A stretch of 64,000 nt of DNA from JAJTHJ01 sp046316025 (GCA_046316025.1 JBKCXU010000108.1:82057-146056); one strand, 5' to 3'. Positions 1-8,937 are shown, counted from the first letter of the stretch. Program-made: numbers and translations. The notes: generated from the sequence alone by a model not told the origin.

Positions 1-243
1 GGTGTTGCCGTCGTCGGCCATCAAGGCCACGGCGGGTGAGGCGCTGGGCGTCGGTACCGGCGCCGGCGCAAAGCGTGCGGCGGCCTTGTGCCACGCAAGG
101 GCCGCCTGTGCGGCGCTGCGCGCATAGCCGGGCTTGTGACCGGCCGCCGTCAGCGCGCGCACCAGCGCGGCTTCGTCGGCGCCGGTGGCGATGGTCTGCG
201 CCAGCCACTGGCGCAGGTCGGCGGGCAGAGTGTCGTAGCGCAT
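1..243 (-). CDS. N-terminus of a probable 2OG-Fe(II) oxygenase (partial)
   Basis: An open frame reads leftward from ATG at 243 and leaves the window, giving 81 codons. The visible protein starts MRYDTLPADLRQWLAQ and continues with a helical segment (ALVRALTAAGHKPGYARSAA). This resembles the helical N-terminal extension of proline-hydroxylase-type 2OG-Fe(II) oxygenases of betaproteobacteria. The iron-binding HxD...H residues would lie outside the window, so the catalytic domain is not seen. The family assignment rests on N-terminal resemblance only. Confidence 0.45.
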   Translation of the reverse strand, partial: MRYDTLPADLRQWLAQTIATGADEAALVRALTAAGHKPGYARSAAQAALAWHKAAARFAPAPVPTPSASPAVALMADDGNT

Positions 244-354
244 GCGACAAGCGTAGCGTGGGCCGGCGGGACTCAGGCTTTTCCCGACAGCTGCGGGCGC
301 GTGCTCGCTTATAGTGCCGCGGTCGCTCAGCCGTACTTTGCGCGTCGGTGACGA

Positions 355-405
355 GCCCTCACCCCCGGCCCCTCTCCCGCTGATGCGGGCGAGGGGGAGA
401 AAACC
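355..405. repeat. R1 dispersed repeat, short copy
   Basis: The sequence begins CCCTCACCCCCGGCCCCTCT and continues into a GC-rich foldback. It matches the left part of the longer R1 elements at 4041-4213, 8613-8780, 40179-40341, 56934-57036 and 59870-59975. It ends immediately before the GTG start of the transporter gene at 414. The rest of 244-413 shows no gene. Confidence 0.6.
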
Positions 406-413
406 TGCCACCC

Positions 414-1745
414 GTGACCGCCCTCGCCTCTGCGCACGCCGGCCCGCTGGACCGCTTGCTGCGGCTCTTTGCCGACGTGCATCCCGGCGAGGGCGGCCGC
501 CTGCTGCTGCTGGCGCTGAACCTGTTTTTGCTGCTCGCCGCCTACTACGTGATGAAGCCGGTGCGCGAGGTGCTGATCCTCGCCGCACCGGGCGGCGCGG
601 AACTGAAGAGCTACGCCTACGGCGCGCAGGCGCTGTTGCTGCTCGGGCTGGTGCCGGCGTACAGCGCGCTCGCCACGCGGCTGCCGCGGCGCCGGCTGAT
701 CAACGTGGTGAGCGCCTTCTTCATCCTCTGTCTGCCTGTGTTTTATCTGCTGGCGCGGGCGCAGGCGCCGATCGGCCTGGTGTTCTTTCTGTGGATCGGC
801 GTCTTCAGCCTGATGGTGGTCGCGCAGTTCTGGGCTTACGCCAACGATGTTTACACACCGGACGCCGGCAAGCGGCTCTTTGCGACGATCGCCTTCGGCG
901 CTTCGGCCGGCGCGGTGGCGGGCGCGTGGATTTCCGGCCACCTGATCGACGTGCTCGGCGTCAATGAACTGCTGCTCGCCGCGGCGGCGATCCTCGCAGC
1001 GAGCCAGTTGCTCTTCAACCTGATCGACCTGCGCGGCAGCGAGCCGACGGCCGGCGCCACGCGCAAGGCGGATGTCGCCATCGGCGGCGATGGCGCCTTC
1101 GCACTGCTGCTGCGCAGCCGCTATCTGCTGCTGATGGCAGCGCTGATGCTGCTGCTCAACTGGGTCAACTCGGCGGGCGAATACATCCTGTCGGCGGTCG
1201 TCACCCACACCGCGGATGCCGAGATCGCCGCCGGCACGCTCGCCGCCGGCGACCGCGGACACTTTATCGGCGCGTTTTTCTCCGAGTACTTTCAGCTCGT
1301 CAACGTGATCGGCATGCTGCTGCAACTGTTCGTCGTCGCGCGGCTGGTGCAGTGGGTCGGCGTGCCGGTGGCGCTGTGCGTGCTGCCGGTCATTGCGCTC
1401 GGCAGCTACGCGGTAGCCGCGCTGCTGCCGTCGCTGGCGATCCTGCGCTGGGTCAAGACCGCGGAGAATTCGGTCGACTACTCGCTGATGAACACCGTGC
1501 GCCAGATGCTGTTTCTGCCCACCACGCGCGAGGAGAAGTTCAAGGTCAAGCAGGTCATCGACAGCCTGGTCGTGCGCGCGGGCGACGTGCTGTCCGCGCT
1601 CACCGTGTACGTCGGTACGACGTTCTTCGCGCTCGGCGTGGCGGGCTTTGCCTGGATCAACGTTTTGCTGGTGCTGCTGTGGCTGACGCTGGCGGTGGCC
1701 ACCGGTATCGAGTTTCGGCGGCGCAGCGCGGCGGTGCAGAAGTGA
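414..1745 (+). CDS. Nucleotide transporter-like membrane protein (Npt/TLC, ATP:ADP antiporter family)
   Basis: A 443-residue polytopic membrane protein with about 11-12 hydrophobic helices. The early motif YYVMKPVREVLIL and the later ENSVDYSLMNTVRQML and TREEKFKVKQ segments are typical of the NTT/TLC superfamily related to MFS carriers. Characterised members exchange ATP for ADP, but free-living bacterial relatives have no settled substrate, so transport of nucleotides is inference. The start is GTG at 414, directly after an R1 repeat. The stop overlaps the GTG of the next gene in a GTGA arrangement, so the two are probably co-translated. Confidence 0.75.
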   Translation: MTALASAHAGPLDRLLRLFADVHPGEGGRLLLLALNLFLLLAAYYVMKPVREVLILAAPGGAELKSYAYGAQALLLLGLVPAYSALATRLPRRRLINVVSAFFILCLPVFYLLARAQAPIGLVFFLWIGVFSLMVVAQFWAYANDVYTPDAGKRLFATIAFGASAGAVAGAWISGHLIDVLGVNELLLAAAAILAASQLLFNLIDLRGSEPTAGATRKADVAIGGDGAFALLLRSRYLLLMAALMLLLNWVNSAGEYILSAVVTHTADAEIAAGTLAAGDRGHFIGAFFSEYFQLVNVIGMLLQLFVVARLVQWVGVPVALCVLPVIALGSYAVAALLPSLAILRWVKTAENSVDYSLMNTVRQMLFLPTTREEKFKVKQVIDSLVVRAGDVLSALTVYVGTTFFALGVAGFAWINVLLVLLWLTLAVATGIEFRRRSAAVQK

Positions 1746-3979
1746 ACACGCCCGCCGCTTCCCTGCCCCAGCGCCGCGGCTGGCCGCAACTCAGTCTGTC
1801 CACGCAGATCCTGATCGGCCTGGCGCTCGGCGTGGTGCTGGGCGTGGTGGTCGGCGAGCCGATCGCGGTCTTGCAGCCGGTCGCCGACATCTACATCCGG
1901 CTGGTGCAGATGACGGTGCTGCCCTATCTGGTGGTGACACTGATCGTGGCATTGGGCGAACTCGACGCCGCCCGCGCGCGGCAACTCGCACTCGCCGGCG
2001 GCGCGCTGCTGCTGCTCTTCTGGGCGCTGACGCTGGCCGTGATCGGTCTGCTGCCGCTGGCATTGCCGCACATCGAAAGCGCCTCTTTCTTCAGCCACGC
2101 GCTGACCGAACCGCGCCAGACCCTGTCGCTGATCGACACCTACTTCGCGGCCAACCCGTTCAACGCGCTCGCCAACACGGTGGTGCCGGCGGTGGTGCTG
2201 TTCTCCTGCGCGATCGGCGTGGCGCTGATCGGTCTGCCGCGCAAGCGCGCGCTGCTGGCCGGGCTGCGCACGCTGGAGCAGGCCATCGTGCGCGTCACGC
2301 AGTTCGTGATCCGCACCACGCCGATCGGCGTCTTGGCTATCGCCGCGGTGGCGGCCGGCACGCTCGACCTCGACACCCTGCAACGGCTGCAAGCCTATTT
2401 CCTGCTTTTTGCCGCCGGCGCCCTGCTGCTCGCCTTCGTGGTGCTGCCGCTCGTCGTCACGGCACTTACGCCGCTGCGTTACCGCGAAGTGGTGAGCGTG
2501 GCCGGCGATGCGCTGCTCACCGCCTTTGTCGCCAACAGCGTCTTCATCGTGCTGCCGATCCTGGTCGAGCGGATGCGCGAACTGCTGCGTCAACGCCAAC
2601 TCGCCTCGCCGACGACGGATTCCACCATCGAGGTGCTGGTGCCGCTCGCCTTTGTCTTCCCCAACGCCGGCAAGCTGTTCACGCTGCTCTTCGTGCCCTA
2701 CGCGGCCTGGCTGGCGGGCGATGCGTTGACCGCACCGGGCTACGCCACGCTGTTCGGCGCCGGGGTGTTTGCGTACTTCGCCAAGGCGCAGGTGGCGCTG
2801 CCTTTCCTGATGGATCTGGTCGGTGTGCCGCACGATTATTTTCAGCTCTACATCCCGACCACCATCCTGACCGGCAAGTTCGACTCGATGCTCTCGGCGG
2901 CGGCCCTGGTGGCCTTTGGCCTGCTGGGCGCGGCGGCGGCTGGCGGGTTTCTGCGCATCGTGCCCGGCCGCGTACTGCGCGCGGCCGCGTTGATCGTCGC
3001 CGCCACCGTCGTGACCGTGCTCGGCATGCGTGTGCTGCTCGCCGCCACACTGGACACCGAGTACCGCAAGGGCGAGGCGCTCGCCAACATGCACGCGCCG
3101 CGCGGGCCGCTGCCGGTGGTCGTGCGCGACGGCCCGCCGCCGCCGGATACCGGCCCCGGTACCGCTTTCGAGCGCATCCGCGAGCGCGGCTCGCTGCGCG
3201 TGGGATACGTGCAGAACCGGCCGCCCTTTGCCTTTCGCAACCGCGCCGGCGAACTCGTCGGCATGGATGTCGAACTGGCCGGCCTGCTGGCGCGGGATCT
3301 GGGTGTCGCGCATCTGGAGTTCGTAGGCGGCGAATGGGACGAGGTCGTCCCGCTGCTGCTCGACGACCGCATCGATGTGCTGGTGAGCGTGCCTTACGTG
3401 CGGCGCCTGCTGCCGCTGGTGCATTACTCGCGGCCCTACCTGGACGGCGTGATCGGCTTTGCCGTGCCCGACGGCCGGCGCCACGAGTTCTCCACGCTGG
3501 CCGCGCTGCGGCGTGGCGGGCCGCTGATCCTCGGCCTGCGCAGCGACGACGCCGCGCTGCGCGAGGAACTGCGCGCCGCGCTGCCCGGCGTGGACATCGG
3601 CTTCACCTTGGTTGCCGCGCCGAGCGACTTTTTCGAGGGGCGGCGGCCGGAGGTCGATGCGCTGGCGATGCTGGCGCAGGAGGCGGCGGCGATGTCGCTG
3701 CTCTACCCGCAGTACTCGGTGGCCGTATTGCAGCCCAACCCGCCGGCGGTGCCGGTGGGCTTTGCCGTGCGCAAGGGCCACGCCGAGCTCGGCGCCTTTA
3801 TCGACAACTGGCTGGAGATTCAGAAAGCCTCCGGCACCGTGCGTCGCGCGCACGACTACTGGGTGCTGGGCCGTGGCGCCGAGCCGCCGCCGCGCCGCTG
3901 GTCGGTGTTGCGCGACGTGTTCGGTTGGCAGGGTGGGCGTGGGGTGGCCGATGGCGGCCGGGATGATCGTAGGGATTGA
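1742..3979 (+). CDS. Dicarboxylate/amino acid:cation symporter fused to a periplasmic solute-binding domain
   Basis: A 745-residue protein in two parts. Residues about 15-440 are a sodium:dicarboxylate symporter (SDF/DAACS, GltP-like) with multiple helices and the VFPNAGKLFTLLF re-entrant region. Residues about 475-715 form a type-3 extracellular solute-binding domain that starts ERIRERGSLRVGYVQNRPPF and contains GMDVELAGLLARDLGV. The join lies after a final helix, so the binding domain should face the periplasm. Such domains normally serve ABC importers or receptors. Here one is tethered to a secondary carrier, perhaps to capture acidic amino acids or dicarboxylates. The start GTG 1742 overlaps the upstream stop; the frame is open further upstream, but that part shadows the upstream gene. 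Confidence 0.8.
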   Translation: MNTPAASLPQRRGWPQLSLSTQILIGLALGVVLGVVVGEPIAVLQPVADIYIRLVQMTVLPYLVVTLIVALGELDAARARQLALAGGALLLLFWALTLAVIGLLPLALPHIESASFFSHALTEPRQTLSLIDTYFAANPFNALANTVVPAVVLFSCAIGVALIGLPRKRALLAGLRTLEQAIVRVTQFVIRTTPIGVLAIAAVAAGTLDLDTLQRLQAYFLLFAAGALLLAFVVLPLVVTALTPLRYREVVSVAGDALLTAFVANSVFIVLPILVERMRELLRQRQLASPTTDSTIEVLVPLAFVFPNAGKLFTLLFVPYAAWLAGDALTAPGYATLFGAGVFAYFAKAQVALPFLMDLVGVPHDYFQLYIPTTILTGKFDSMLSAAALVAFGLLGAAAAGGFLRIVPGRVLRAAALIVAATVVTVLGMRVLLAATLDTEYRKGEALANMHAPRGPLPVVVRDGPPPPDTGPGTAFERIRERGSLRVGYVQNRPPFAFRNRAGELVGMDVELAGLLARDLGVAHLEFVGGEWDEVVPLLLDDRIDVLVSVPYVRRLLPLVHYSRPYLDGVIGFAVPDGRRHEFSTLAALRRGGPLILGLRSDDAALREELRAALPGVDIGFTLVAAPSDFFEGRRPEVDALAMLAQEAAAMSLLYPQYSVAVLQPNPPAVPVGFAVRKGHAELGAFIDNWLEIQKASGTVRRAHDYWVLGRGAEPPPRRWSVLRDVFGWQGGRGVADGGRDDRRD

Positions 3980-4040
3980 CGGGAGGTTGACGTGTTTGGA
4001 TTTCTTGCTGAGCAAGTTTGCGCGGTGGACTTCGTGGGTT

Positions 4041-4213
4041 GCGGTCTTCCCTCACCCCAACCCCTCTCCCGGGGGGGCGGAGCCGGGGTTTCGCAAAGCG
4101 ATAGCTTTGCGCCGACGAAGCGACGCGCGCCTGCCCGCGCGCGGCTACGGGGCCTAAACAACCCTCTCCCCCCGGGAGAGGGTGGCGCGAAGCGCCCGGT
4201 GAGGGAAGACCGC
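4041..4213. repeat. R1 dispersed repeat, full copy with perfect 16-bp terminal inverted repeats
   Basis: The ends are GCGGTCTTCCCTCACC (4041-4056) and its exact reverse complement (4198-4213). Inside are a second foldback (CCCTCTCCCGGG and its complement) and a central GCAAAGCGATAGCTTTGCGC stem. The right end carries GTGAGGGAAGACCGC, which is in frame with the next gene. Confidence 0.85.
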
Positions 4214-7171
4214 GACTTGCGAAGTGAGGCGCAAGCCAAGTGCTCGATCTCATTCTCCCTTCGCGTGCTGTGCGCAGCCTTTCTCGCCCTGCTCGCCACT
4301 ACAGCAGCAGCCACCTCGCCTGCTGCGTCGCCCGAAGCCCGCTACCGCGCCTGGATCGCCGAGATGAAGGTATCCCCGCGCGGCCCCTTCGCGGCGATCA
4401 AATGGTTCTGCAAGGACGGCCGCGTGCTGCCGCCCAACGACTTTGCCTGCGCCAAGCGCGGCACCGGCTGGCAGCACGGGCAGTGGAGCGACCGCACGCT
4501 GGAGCTTCGCGGCAAGGGCTATCTGATCGCAACAGTGCTGGCCGGCATGGACGTGCAAAGTGCGGTCGCCGCGCCCGGATTTGCCGACGACTACGCGCAG
4601 TGGCTCGTCGAGCGCTATCTGATCGCCACCGACAACGGCTGGATCATGCGGCGCGCGCAGTTCTATCGCGGCGCGATCCAGGAGGAAGACGAACGCGAGT
4701 TCGGCCGCGCGCTGCTGGTGGCGATGGCCGCGCAGCCCGAGTGGATCGAACGCCGCTATCTGGCCTTGCGCACCGGCGTGCGGCTGCTGCCGCACGGCGC
4801 GGACAACGCCTCGGCGCAAAAAGTGCGGCAGCAAGCCGCGGCGCTGGCCGAGCGCGATGCGGGCTTCGCGCCGCTGCGGGTGAAGATCCACGGCAGCCCG
4901 GCCGCGGCCGACGCCGCCGCCGTGCGCGATTACGCAGCGCGCGTCCAGGACCCGGCACTGGCGGCTGCGGCCAAGGAACTCGCCGCCGCCATCGACGCGC
5001 TGTACGCGCCGACCCCGCTCGACCAGCAACTGGACCGCGCCGCGCAGGCGCTGCCCGTGCCGGCGGTGCAGCAAACGCTGCGCGAGGCGCGCACCGCCTG
5101 GCTCAAGGACAAGGGGGCGGCCAACCGCTTCCTCACCAGCGCGTGGCTGTTGGCCGATCTGCGCGATGCGCTGCCCAAGCTGCCGCAGGCCAGTGCGCGG
5201 TTGCGCGTGCTCGACCTGTCGCTGGCGGTGGAGGCCGAGCACTTCCGCGCCGCCTCCGAGTTGCGCGCCGCCACTGAGCGCGTGCCGCGCGCCACCGACA
5301 TCGCGCTGCTCGGCGGCGCGGTCGACGCGGCCTACGGCGCCGGCATGGTCAACGGGCGCGAGCGCGCGGCGCTGCGCGAATCGCTCGGCAAGCTGAAGGT
5401 CGAGCAGATCGCGCTTGGCGACTATCTGCGCGAGCTGCGCTATCTGGGTCTGGTGCCGGGCTGGGGCACGCAGGCGCTCGCGCTGCACTTTGGCGAGGCG
5501 ATGACCAAGCTGGGCGAGATCGAGCCGCTGGCGCATGGCTTTGGCCAGGACCAGTTGCGCGGCAGCCCGCTCTTTTTCTACTCGCAGACGCTGGACCTGC
5601 TGGCGCGCGACGCCAACCGCGCCGCCGGCGTGCAACACAAACTCTTTGGCGCCGAGCGCGGCACGGGCTTCAATGCGCTCAATCCGGGCTTGGCGCGCGG
5701 CGTGCTGCACGCGGCGCCCGAGATGCGGCGCGTGGGCGATTTCAAGCCCGACGGCATTTACCTGTTGCCCGAGACGGTGTCCGAACTGCCGCCGGTCGCC
5801 GGCATCCTGACCGCCGGGGCGGGCAACCCGATCTCGCACGTGCAACTGCTGGCGCGCAATTTGGGCATTCCCAACGTGGCAGTGGACGAGTCGCTGCTGC
5901 CCGAACTGCGCAAGCACGACGGCGAGCGCATCGTGCTGGCGGTCAGCGCGGCCGGCCGGGTGGAGATCGCGCCCGACGGCCCGCAATGGGACGCGGCCTT
6001 CGGCACGCAAAAGACCGCCGCCGCCGACGTGGTGTTCGAGGTCGATCTGAAGAAGCTCGACCTCAGTCAACGCGACTTCATCAGCCTCGACAAGCTGCGC
6101 GCGACGGATTCCGGCCGCATCGTCGGGCCGAAGGCGGCCAAGTTGGGCGAGTTGAAATCGCATTTTCCCGACCGCGTGGCGCCGGGGGTGGCGATCCCCT
6201 TCGGCCTGTACAAGCAGGCCGTGCTCGATAAGCCCTACCGCGACGGCAAGCGCACGGTGTATCAGTGGATGGTCGATAGCTTTCGCCAGCTTGAATCGCT
6301 GCCGCCCGGTTCGCCCCAGGCCGCGGCGGCTGGGGAAAAGCTGCGCGCCGAGATTTACTCGATCGTCGTCAGCACCGACCCCGGCCCCGAGTTCCGCCGC
6401 CGGCTGCGCGAGGCGATGGCGCGCGAGTTCGGCGCCGACTTTTCGGGCGGCGTATTCGTCCGCTCCGACACCAATGCCGAAGACCTGCCCGGCTTTACCG
6501 GCGCGGGGATGAACCTGACGGTGTTCAACGTGGTGGGCTTCGACAACATCGTCCGCGCGCTCAACGAAGTCTGGGCCTCGCCCTACACGCCGCGCGCCTG
6601 GGCCTGGCGGCAGGCGCATATGAAGGGGCCCGAGCATCTGTACCCTGCCGTGCTGCTGCTGCGCACGGTGCCGTCCGAAATCTCCGGTGTGATGATCACG
6701 CAGGACGTGGACACGGGCGATGCCGGCGTGCTGTCGGTGGCCGTCAACGAGGGTGTGGGCGGCGCGGTCGAAGGACAAGCCGCGGAGTCGGTGCGCATCG
6801 CGCGCGCCACCGGCAGCATGCGGCTGATGGCCAGTGCCACCACGCCGCGCAAGATGGTGCCCTCGCCCAAGGGCGGCATCGACCGGCTGCCGGTGAGCGG
6901 CGCCGAGACGCTGCTCAAGCCCGGCGAGGCGCGGCAGTTGATCGAGTTTGCAGATGCAATCCCGCGCCAGTTTCCGCAACTCGGCGAGGACGGTAAGCCG
7001 GTGGCGGCCGACGTGGAGTTTGGTTTCGTCGGCGGCAGAATGTGGTTGTTGCAGATCCGACCGTTTAACGAGAGTCGCGCGGCGCGCGCCTCGGCCTACT
7101 TGCAGCAGATGGACCGCGCGCTCGCCGCCAACCTTAACAAGACCGTCGACTTGCGGGAGAGTGCGCGATGA
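4199..7171 (+). CDS. Exported PEP-synthase/dikinase-like protein (phosphohistidine domain then ATP-grasp domain)
   Basis: About 990 residues from GTG 4199. Other possible starts are TTG 4217 and GTG 4265; the frame is open upstream only because the R1 repeat happens to be open. After a hydrophobic signal-like segment (RVLCAAFLALLATTAAA) come about 450 residues of unknown helical sequence. A phosphohistidine swivelling domain follows (NPISHVQLLARNLGIP, His near residue 546). The C-terminal third is a PEP/pyruvate-binding ATP-grasp domain with GPKAAKLGEL and VRSDTNAEDLPGFTGAG. PEP synthase has the ATP-grasp domain first; this order recalls glucan water dikinases. An exported ATP-using enzyme is odd because the periplasm lacks ATP. 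The stop overlaps the next start as ATGA. Family is secure; reaction unknown. Confidence 0.7.
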   Translation: MREDRDLRSEAQAKCSISFSLRVLCAAFLALLATTAAATSPAASPEARYRAWIAEMKVSPRGPFAAIKWFCKDGRVLPPNDFACAKRGTGWQHGQWSDRTLELRGKGYLIATVLAGMDVQSAVAAPGFADDYAQWLVERYLIATDNGWIMRRAQFYRGAIQEEDEREFGRALLVAMAAQPEWIERRYLALRTGVRLLPHGADNASAQKVRQQAAALAERDAGFAPLRVKIHGSPAAADAAAVRDYAARVQDPALAAAAKELAAAIDALYAPTPLDQQLDRAAQALPVPAVQQTLREARTAWLKDKGAANRFLTSAWLLADLRDALPKLPQASARLRVLDLSLAVEAEHFRAASELRAATERVPRATDIALLGGAVDAAYGAGMVNGRERAALRESLGKLKVEQIALGDYLRELRYLGLVPGWGTQALALHFGEAMTKLGEIEPLAHGFGQDQLRGSPLFFYSQTLDLLARDANRAAGVQHKLFGAERGTGFNALNPGLARGVLHAAPEMRRVGDFKPDGIYLLPETVSELPPVAGILTAGAGNPISHVQLLARNLGIPNVAVDESLLPELRKHDGERIVLAVSAAGRVEIAPDGPQWDAAFGTQKTAAADVVFEVDLKKLDLSQRDFISLDKLRATDSGRIVGPKAAKLGELKSHFPDRVAPGVAIPFGLYKQAVLDKPYRDGKRTVYQWMVDSFRQLESLPPGSPQAAAAGEKLRAEIYSIVVSTDPGPEFRRRLREAMAREFGADFSGGVFVRSDTNAEDLPGFTGAGMNLTVFNVVGFDNIVRALNEVWASPYTPRAWAWRQAHMKGPEHLYPAVLLLRTVPSEISGVMITQDVDTGDAGVLSVAVNEGVGGAVEGQAAESVRIARATGSMRLMASATTPRKMVPSPKGGIDRLPVSGAETLLKPGEARQLIEFADAIPRQFPQLGEDGKPVAADVEFGFVGGRMWLLQIRPFNESRAARASAYLQQMDRALAANLNKTVDLRESAR

Positions 7172-8589
7172 AGCCTCGACACGATGCAGACTCCTCCCCC
7201 TTCGAGGGGGAGGCTGGGAGGGGGATGGGTGGTAAGGAGACCCGCCGCTTAACAAGCACATCCCTCACAACCCATCCCCACCCCTGCCCTCCCCTTGAAG
7301 GGGAGGGAGAAAGAACTGGGCAGTCGCGCTGTTGGATAACGCAGACCCTCTGCACGCTGTTGCTTGGTGCTGCAACAGGCATCGCCACCGCCTACCCTCT
7401 CGACGGCTACGACTCCACCGCCATCCGCCGGCTGGAAGGCGGTCGCCTCGCACAAAGCGGGCAGATCGCCGACGGCAAGCAGCCGCCCGGCGCTTTGCTC
7501 AACACTACGCAGGTCGACCTGCGTCTGCTCGGCAAGACCTTCGACCTGCCGCCGCCGGACGCGGCGTTCTCGCGCGAGATCGCCTCGGTGCTGACCGGCG
7601 ACATGGATGCCTACGGGCTGGCGGTGCTGGACCTGTCCGACCCCAAGCGCCCGCGCTACGCCGAGCACCGCGCCGATCACAAGCAGAACGTCGGCAGCGT
7701 GGGCAAGCTGGTGGTGGCACTCGCCTTCTTCCAGGCGCTGGCCGACGCCTACCCGAACGACGTCGAAGCGCGCCGCAAGCTGCTCAAGACCACGGTCGTC
7801 ACGGCCGACGAGTTCTCGCAGTCCGATCACCATACGGTGCGCCTGTACGACCCCGCCACCCGCACGCTGACCCGGCGCGCGGTGCGCATCGGCGACAAGG
7901 CGACTCTGTACGAGTGGCTCGACTGGATGCTCTCACCCAGTTCCAACTCCGCCGCCGGCATGATGATGCGCGAGGCGATGCTGCTCAAGCGCTTCGGCAA
8001 GAGCTACCCGCGGCCGGAAGCGGAGATCAAGGCGTTTTTCGCACAGACGCCGAAGAGCGAACTGACGGCGCTCTATGAGCAAACGTTCGTCGCGCCGATC
8101 ACCGCCAACGGCTTGAACATCGACCAACTGCGGCAAGGCAGCTTCTTCACCGCCGGCGGCAAGCAGCGCGTGCCGGGCGCCGGCGACAGCTACGGCACCG
8201 CGCGCGAGCTGATGCGCTACCTGCTGCGGCTGGAGCAGGGCCGCCTCGTGGACGAGTTTTCCAGCCTGGAGATCAAGCGCCTGCTGTACGTGACCGAGCG
8301 GCGCATCCGCTACGCGTCGTCGCCGGCGCTGACGGGTGCTGCGGTGTACTTCAAATCGGGTTCGCTGTTCGAATGCGCGAAGGAAGCCGGCTTCGTCTGC
8401 AAGCCCTACGCCGGCAACGTGAAGAACTACATGAACTCGGCCACCATCGTCGAGGCGCCAGCGGGAACCACCAAGCTCTTCTACATGAGCACGCTGGTCA
8501 CCAACATCTTGCGCAAGAACTCGGCGGCCGAGCATCAGGCGCTCGCCACGCGATTGCATCGCAAGCTGGAAGCCACTTCCAGTGATTGA
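7168..8589 (+). CDS. Exported serine hydrolase, class A beta-lactamase/PBP fold
   Basis: A 473-residue protein from ATG 7168, which overlaps the upstream stop as ATGA. The three motifs of penicillin-recognising enzymes are visible: SVGK (177-180), SSN (258-260, in place of SDN) and KSG (396-398, in place of KTG). The hydrophobic export segment WITQTLCTLLLGAATGIATA begins only near residue 56. Residues about 9-50 are translated from an inverted repeat (7191-7310). No obvious start follows the repeat, so either the long N-region is translated or a start such as ATG 7225 inside the repeat is used. The substrate could be a peptidoglycan peptide or a beta-lactam; neither is established. It is paired with the exported ATP-grasp protein upstream. 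Confidence 0.7.
   Translation: MKPRHDADSSPFEGEAGRGMGGKETRRLTSTSLTTHPHPCPPLEGEGERTGQSRCWITQTLCTLLLGAATGIATAYPLDGYDSTAIRRLEGGRLAQSGQIADGKQPPGALLNTTQVDLRLLGKTFDLPPPDAAFSREIASVLTGDMDAYGLAVLDLSDPKRPRYAEHRADHKQNVGSVGKLVVALAFFQALADAYPNDVEARRKLLKTTVVTADEFSQSDHHTVRLYDPATRTLTRRAVRIGDKATLYEWLDWMLSPSSNSAAGMMMREAMLLKRFGKSYPRPEAEIKAFFAQTPKSELTALYEQTFVAPITANGLNIDQLRQGSFFTAGGKQRVPGAGDSYGTARELMRYLLRLEQGRLVDEFSSLEIKRLLYVTERRIRYASSPALTGAAVYFKSGSLFECAKEAGFVCKPYAGNVKNYMNSATIVEAPAGTTKLFYMSTLVTNILRKNSAAEHQALATRLHRKLEATSSD
7191..7310. repeat. Inverted repeat inside the 5' coding end of the serine hydrolase gene
   Basis: The left arm CCTCCCCCTTCGAGGGGGAG plus GGGGGATGGGT is mirrored by the right arm ACCCATCCCC...CCTCCCCTTGAAGGGGAG, about 35 bases per arm with mismatches. 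Each arm also folds on itself. It resembles R1 in style but not in sequence. It lies wholly inside the open frame. Confidence 0.7.
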
Positions 8590-8612
8590 GATTTCGCTAA
8601 ATGATTGACGAA

Positions 8613-8780
8613 CCCTCACCCCCAGCCCTTCTCCCGTTGATGCGGGCGAGGAGAGCAAACCCTCTGCCTCATCAGCGGGGCGGAAGCAGGGTTTCGCAAA
8701 GCGCCAGCTTTGCGCCGCTGCAGCGACGCGCGCCTGCCAGCGCGCGGCTGCGGAATGCGCCGAAGGCGCCGGGTGAGGGG
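8613..8780. repeat. R1 dispersed repeat
   Basis: It runs from CCCTCACCCCCAGCCCTTCT to GCGCCGGGTGAGGGG. It shares the central GGTTTCGCAAAGCG and CAGCGACGCGCGCCTGCCAG segments with the copies at 4041 and 40179. Together with the adjoining R2 copy it fills most of the 380-base gene-free stretch 8590-8969. Confidence 0.8.
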
Positions 8781-8800
8781 GCACTGGCTGTAAGGCACTT

Positions 8801-8937
8801 ATTCCATTTCCACTTCATTTGGACAATGAAGGCACGTCATTCCCGCGACAGCGGGAATCCAGTGTCGTTCGCGAAAGTCGCTGGGTTCCCGCTTTCGCGG
8901 GAACGACGACATTGCCCCGATGATCGCGAAATGGAAT
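8801..8937. repeat. R2 dispersed palindromic repeat
   Basis: It opens ATTCCATTTCCACTTCATTT and contains CGTCATTCCCGCGACAGCGG and GGTTCCCGCTTTCGCGGGAA foldbacks. It closes near CGCGAAATGGAAT. The outer ends are roughly complementary. The same plan occurs at 34509-34645 and 60727-60867, and partly at 23174-23261. Confidence 0.75.

Noticed and set aside
1352..1741. An upstream extension of the symporter frame
   Set aside because: It overlaps the conserved 3' half of the transporter gene in another frame and has no symporter homology. GTG 1742 fits the GTGA coupling.
4265..4312. GTG 4265 as the certain start of the exported ATP-grasp protein
   Set aside because: It gives a signal peptide with no positive N-region, so it is kept only as one of three possible starts.
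4250..7261. A very long antisense open frame opposite the exported ATP-grasp protein; similar ones occur at 1478-4015, 46792-49614 and 26479-28986
   Set aside because: High GC makes stop codons rare in antisense frames. Their products are His/Arg/Gln-rich without domain motifs, while the opposite strand encodes recognisable proteins.
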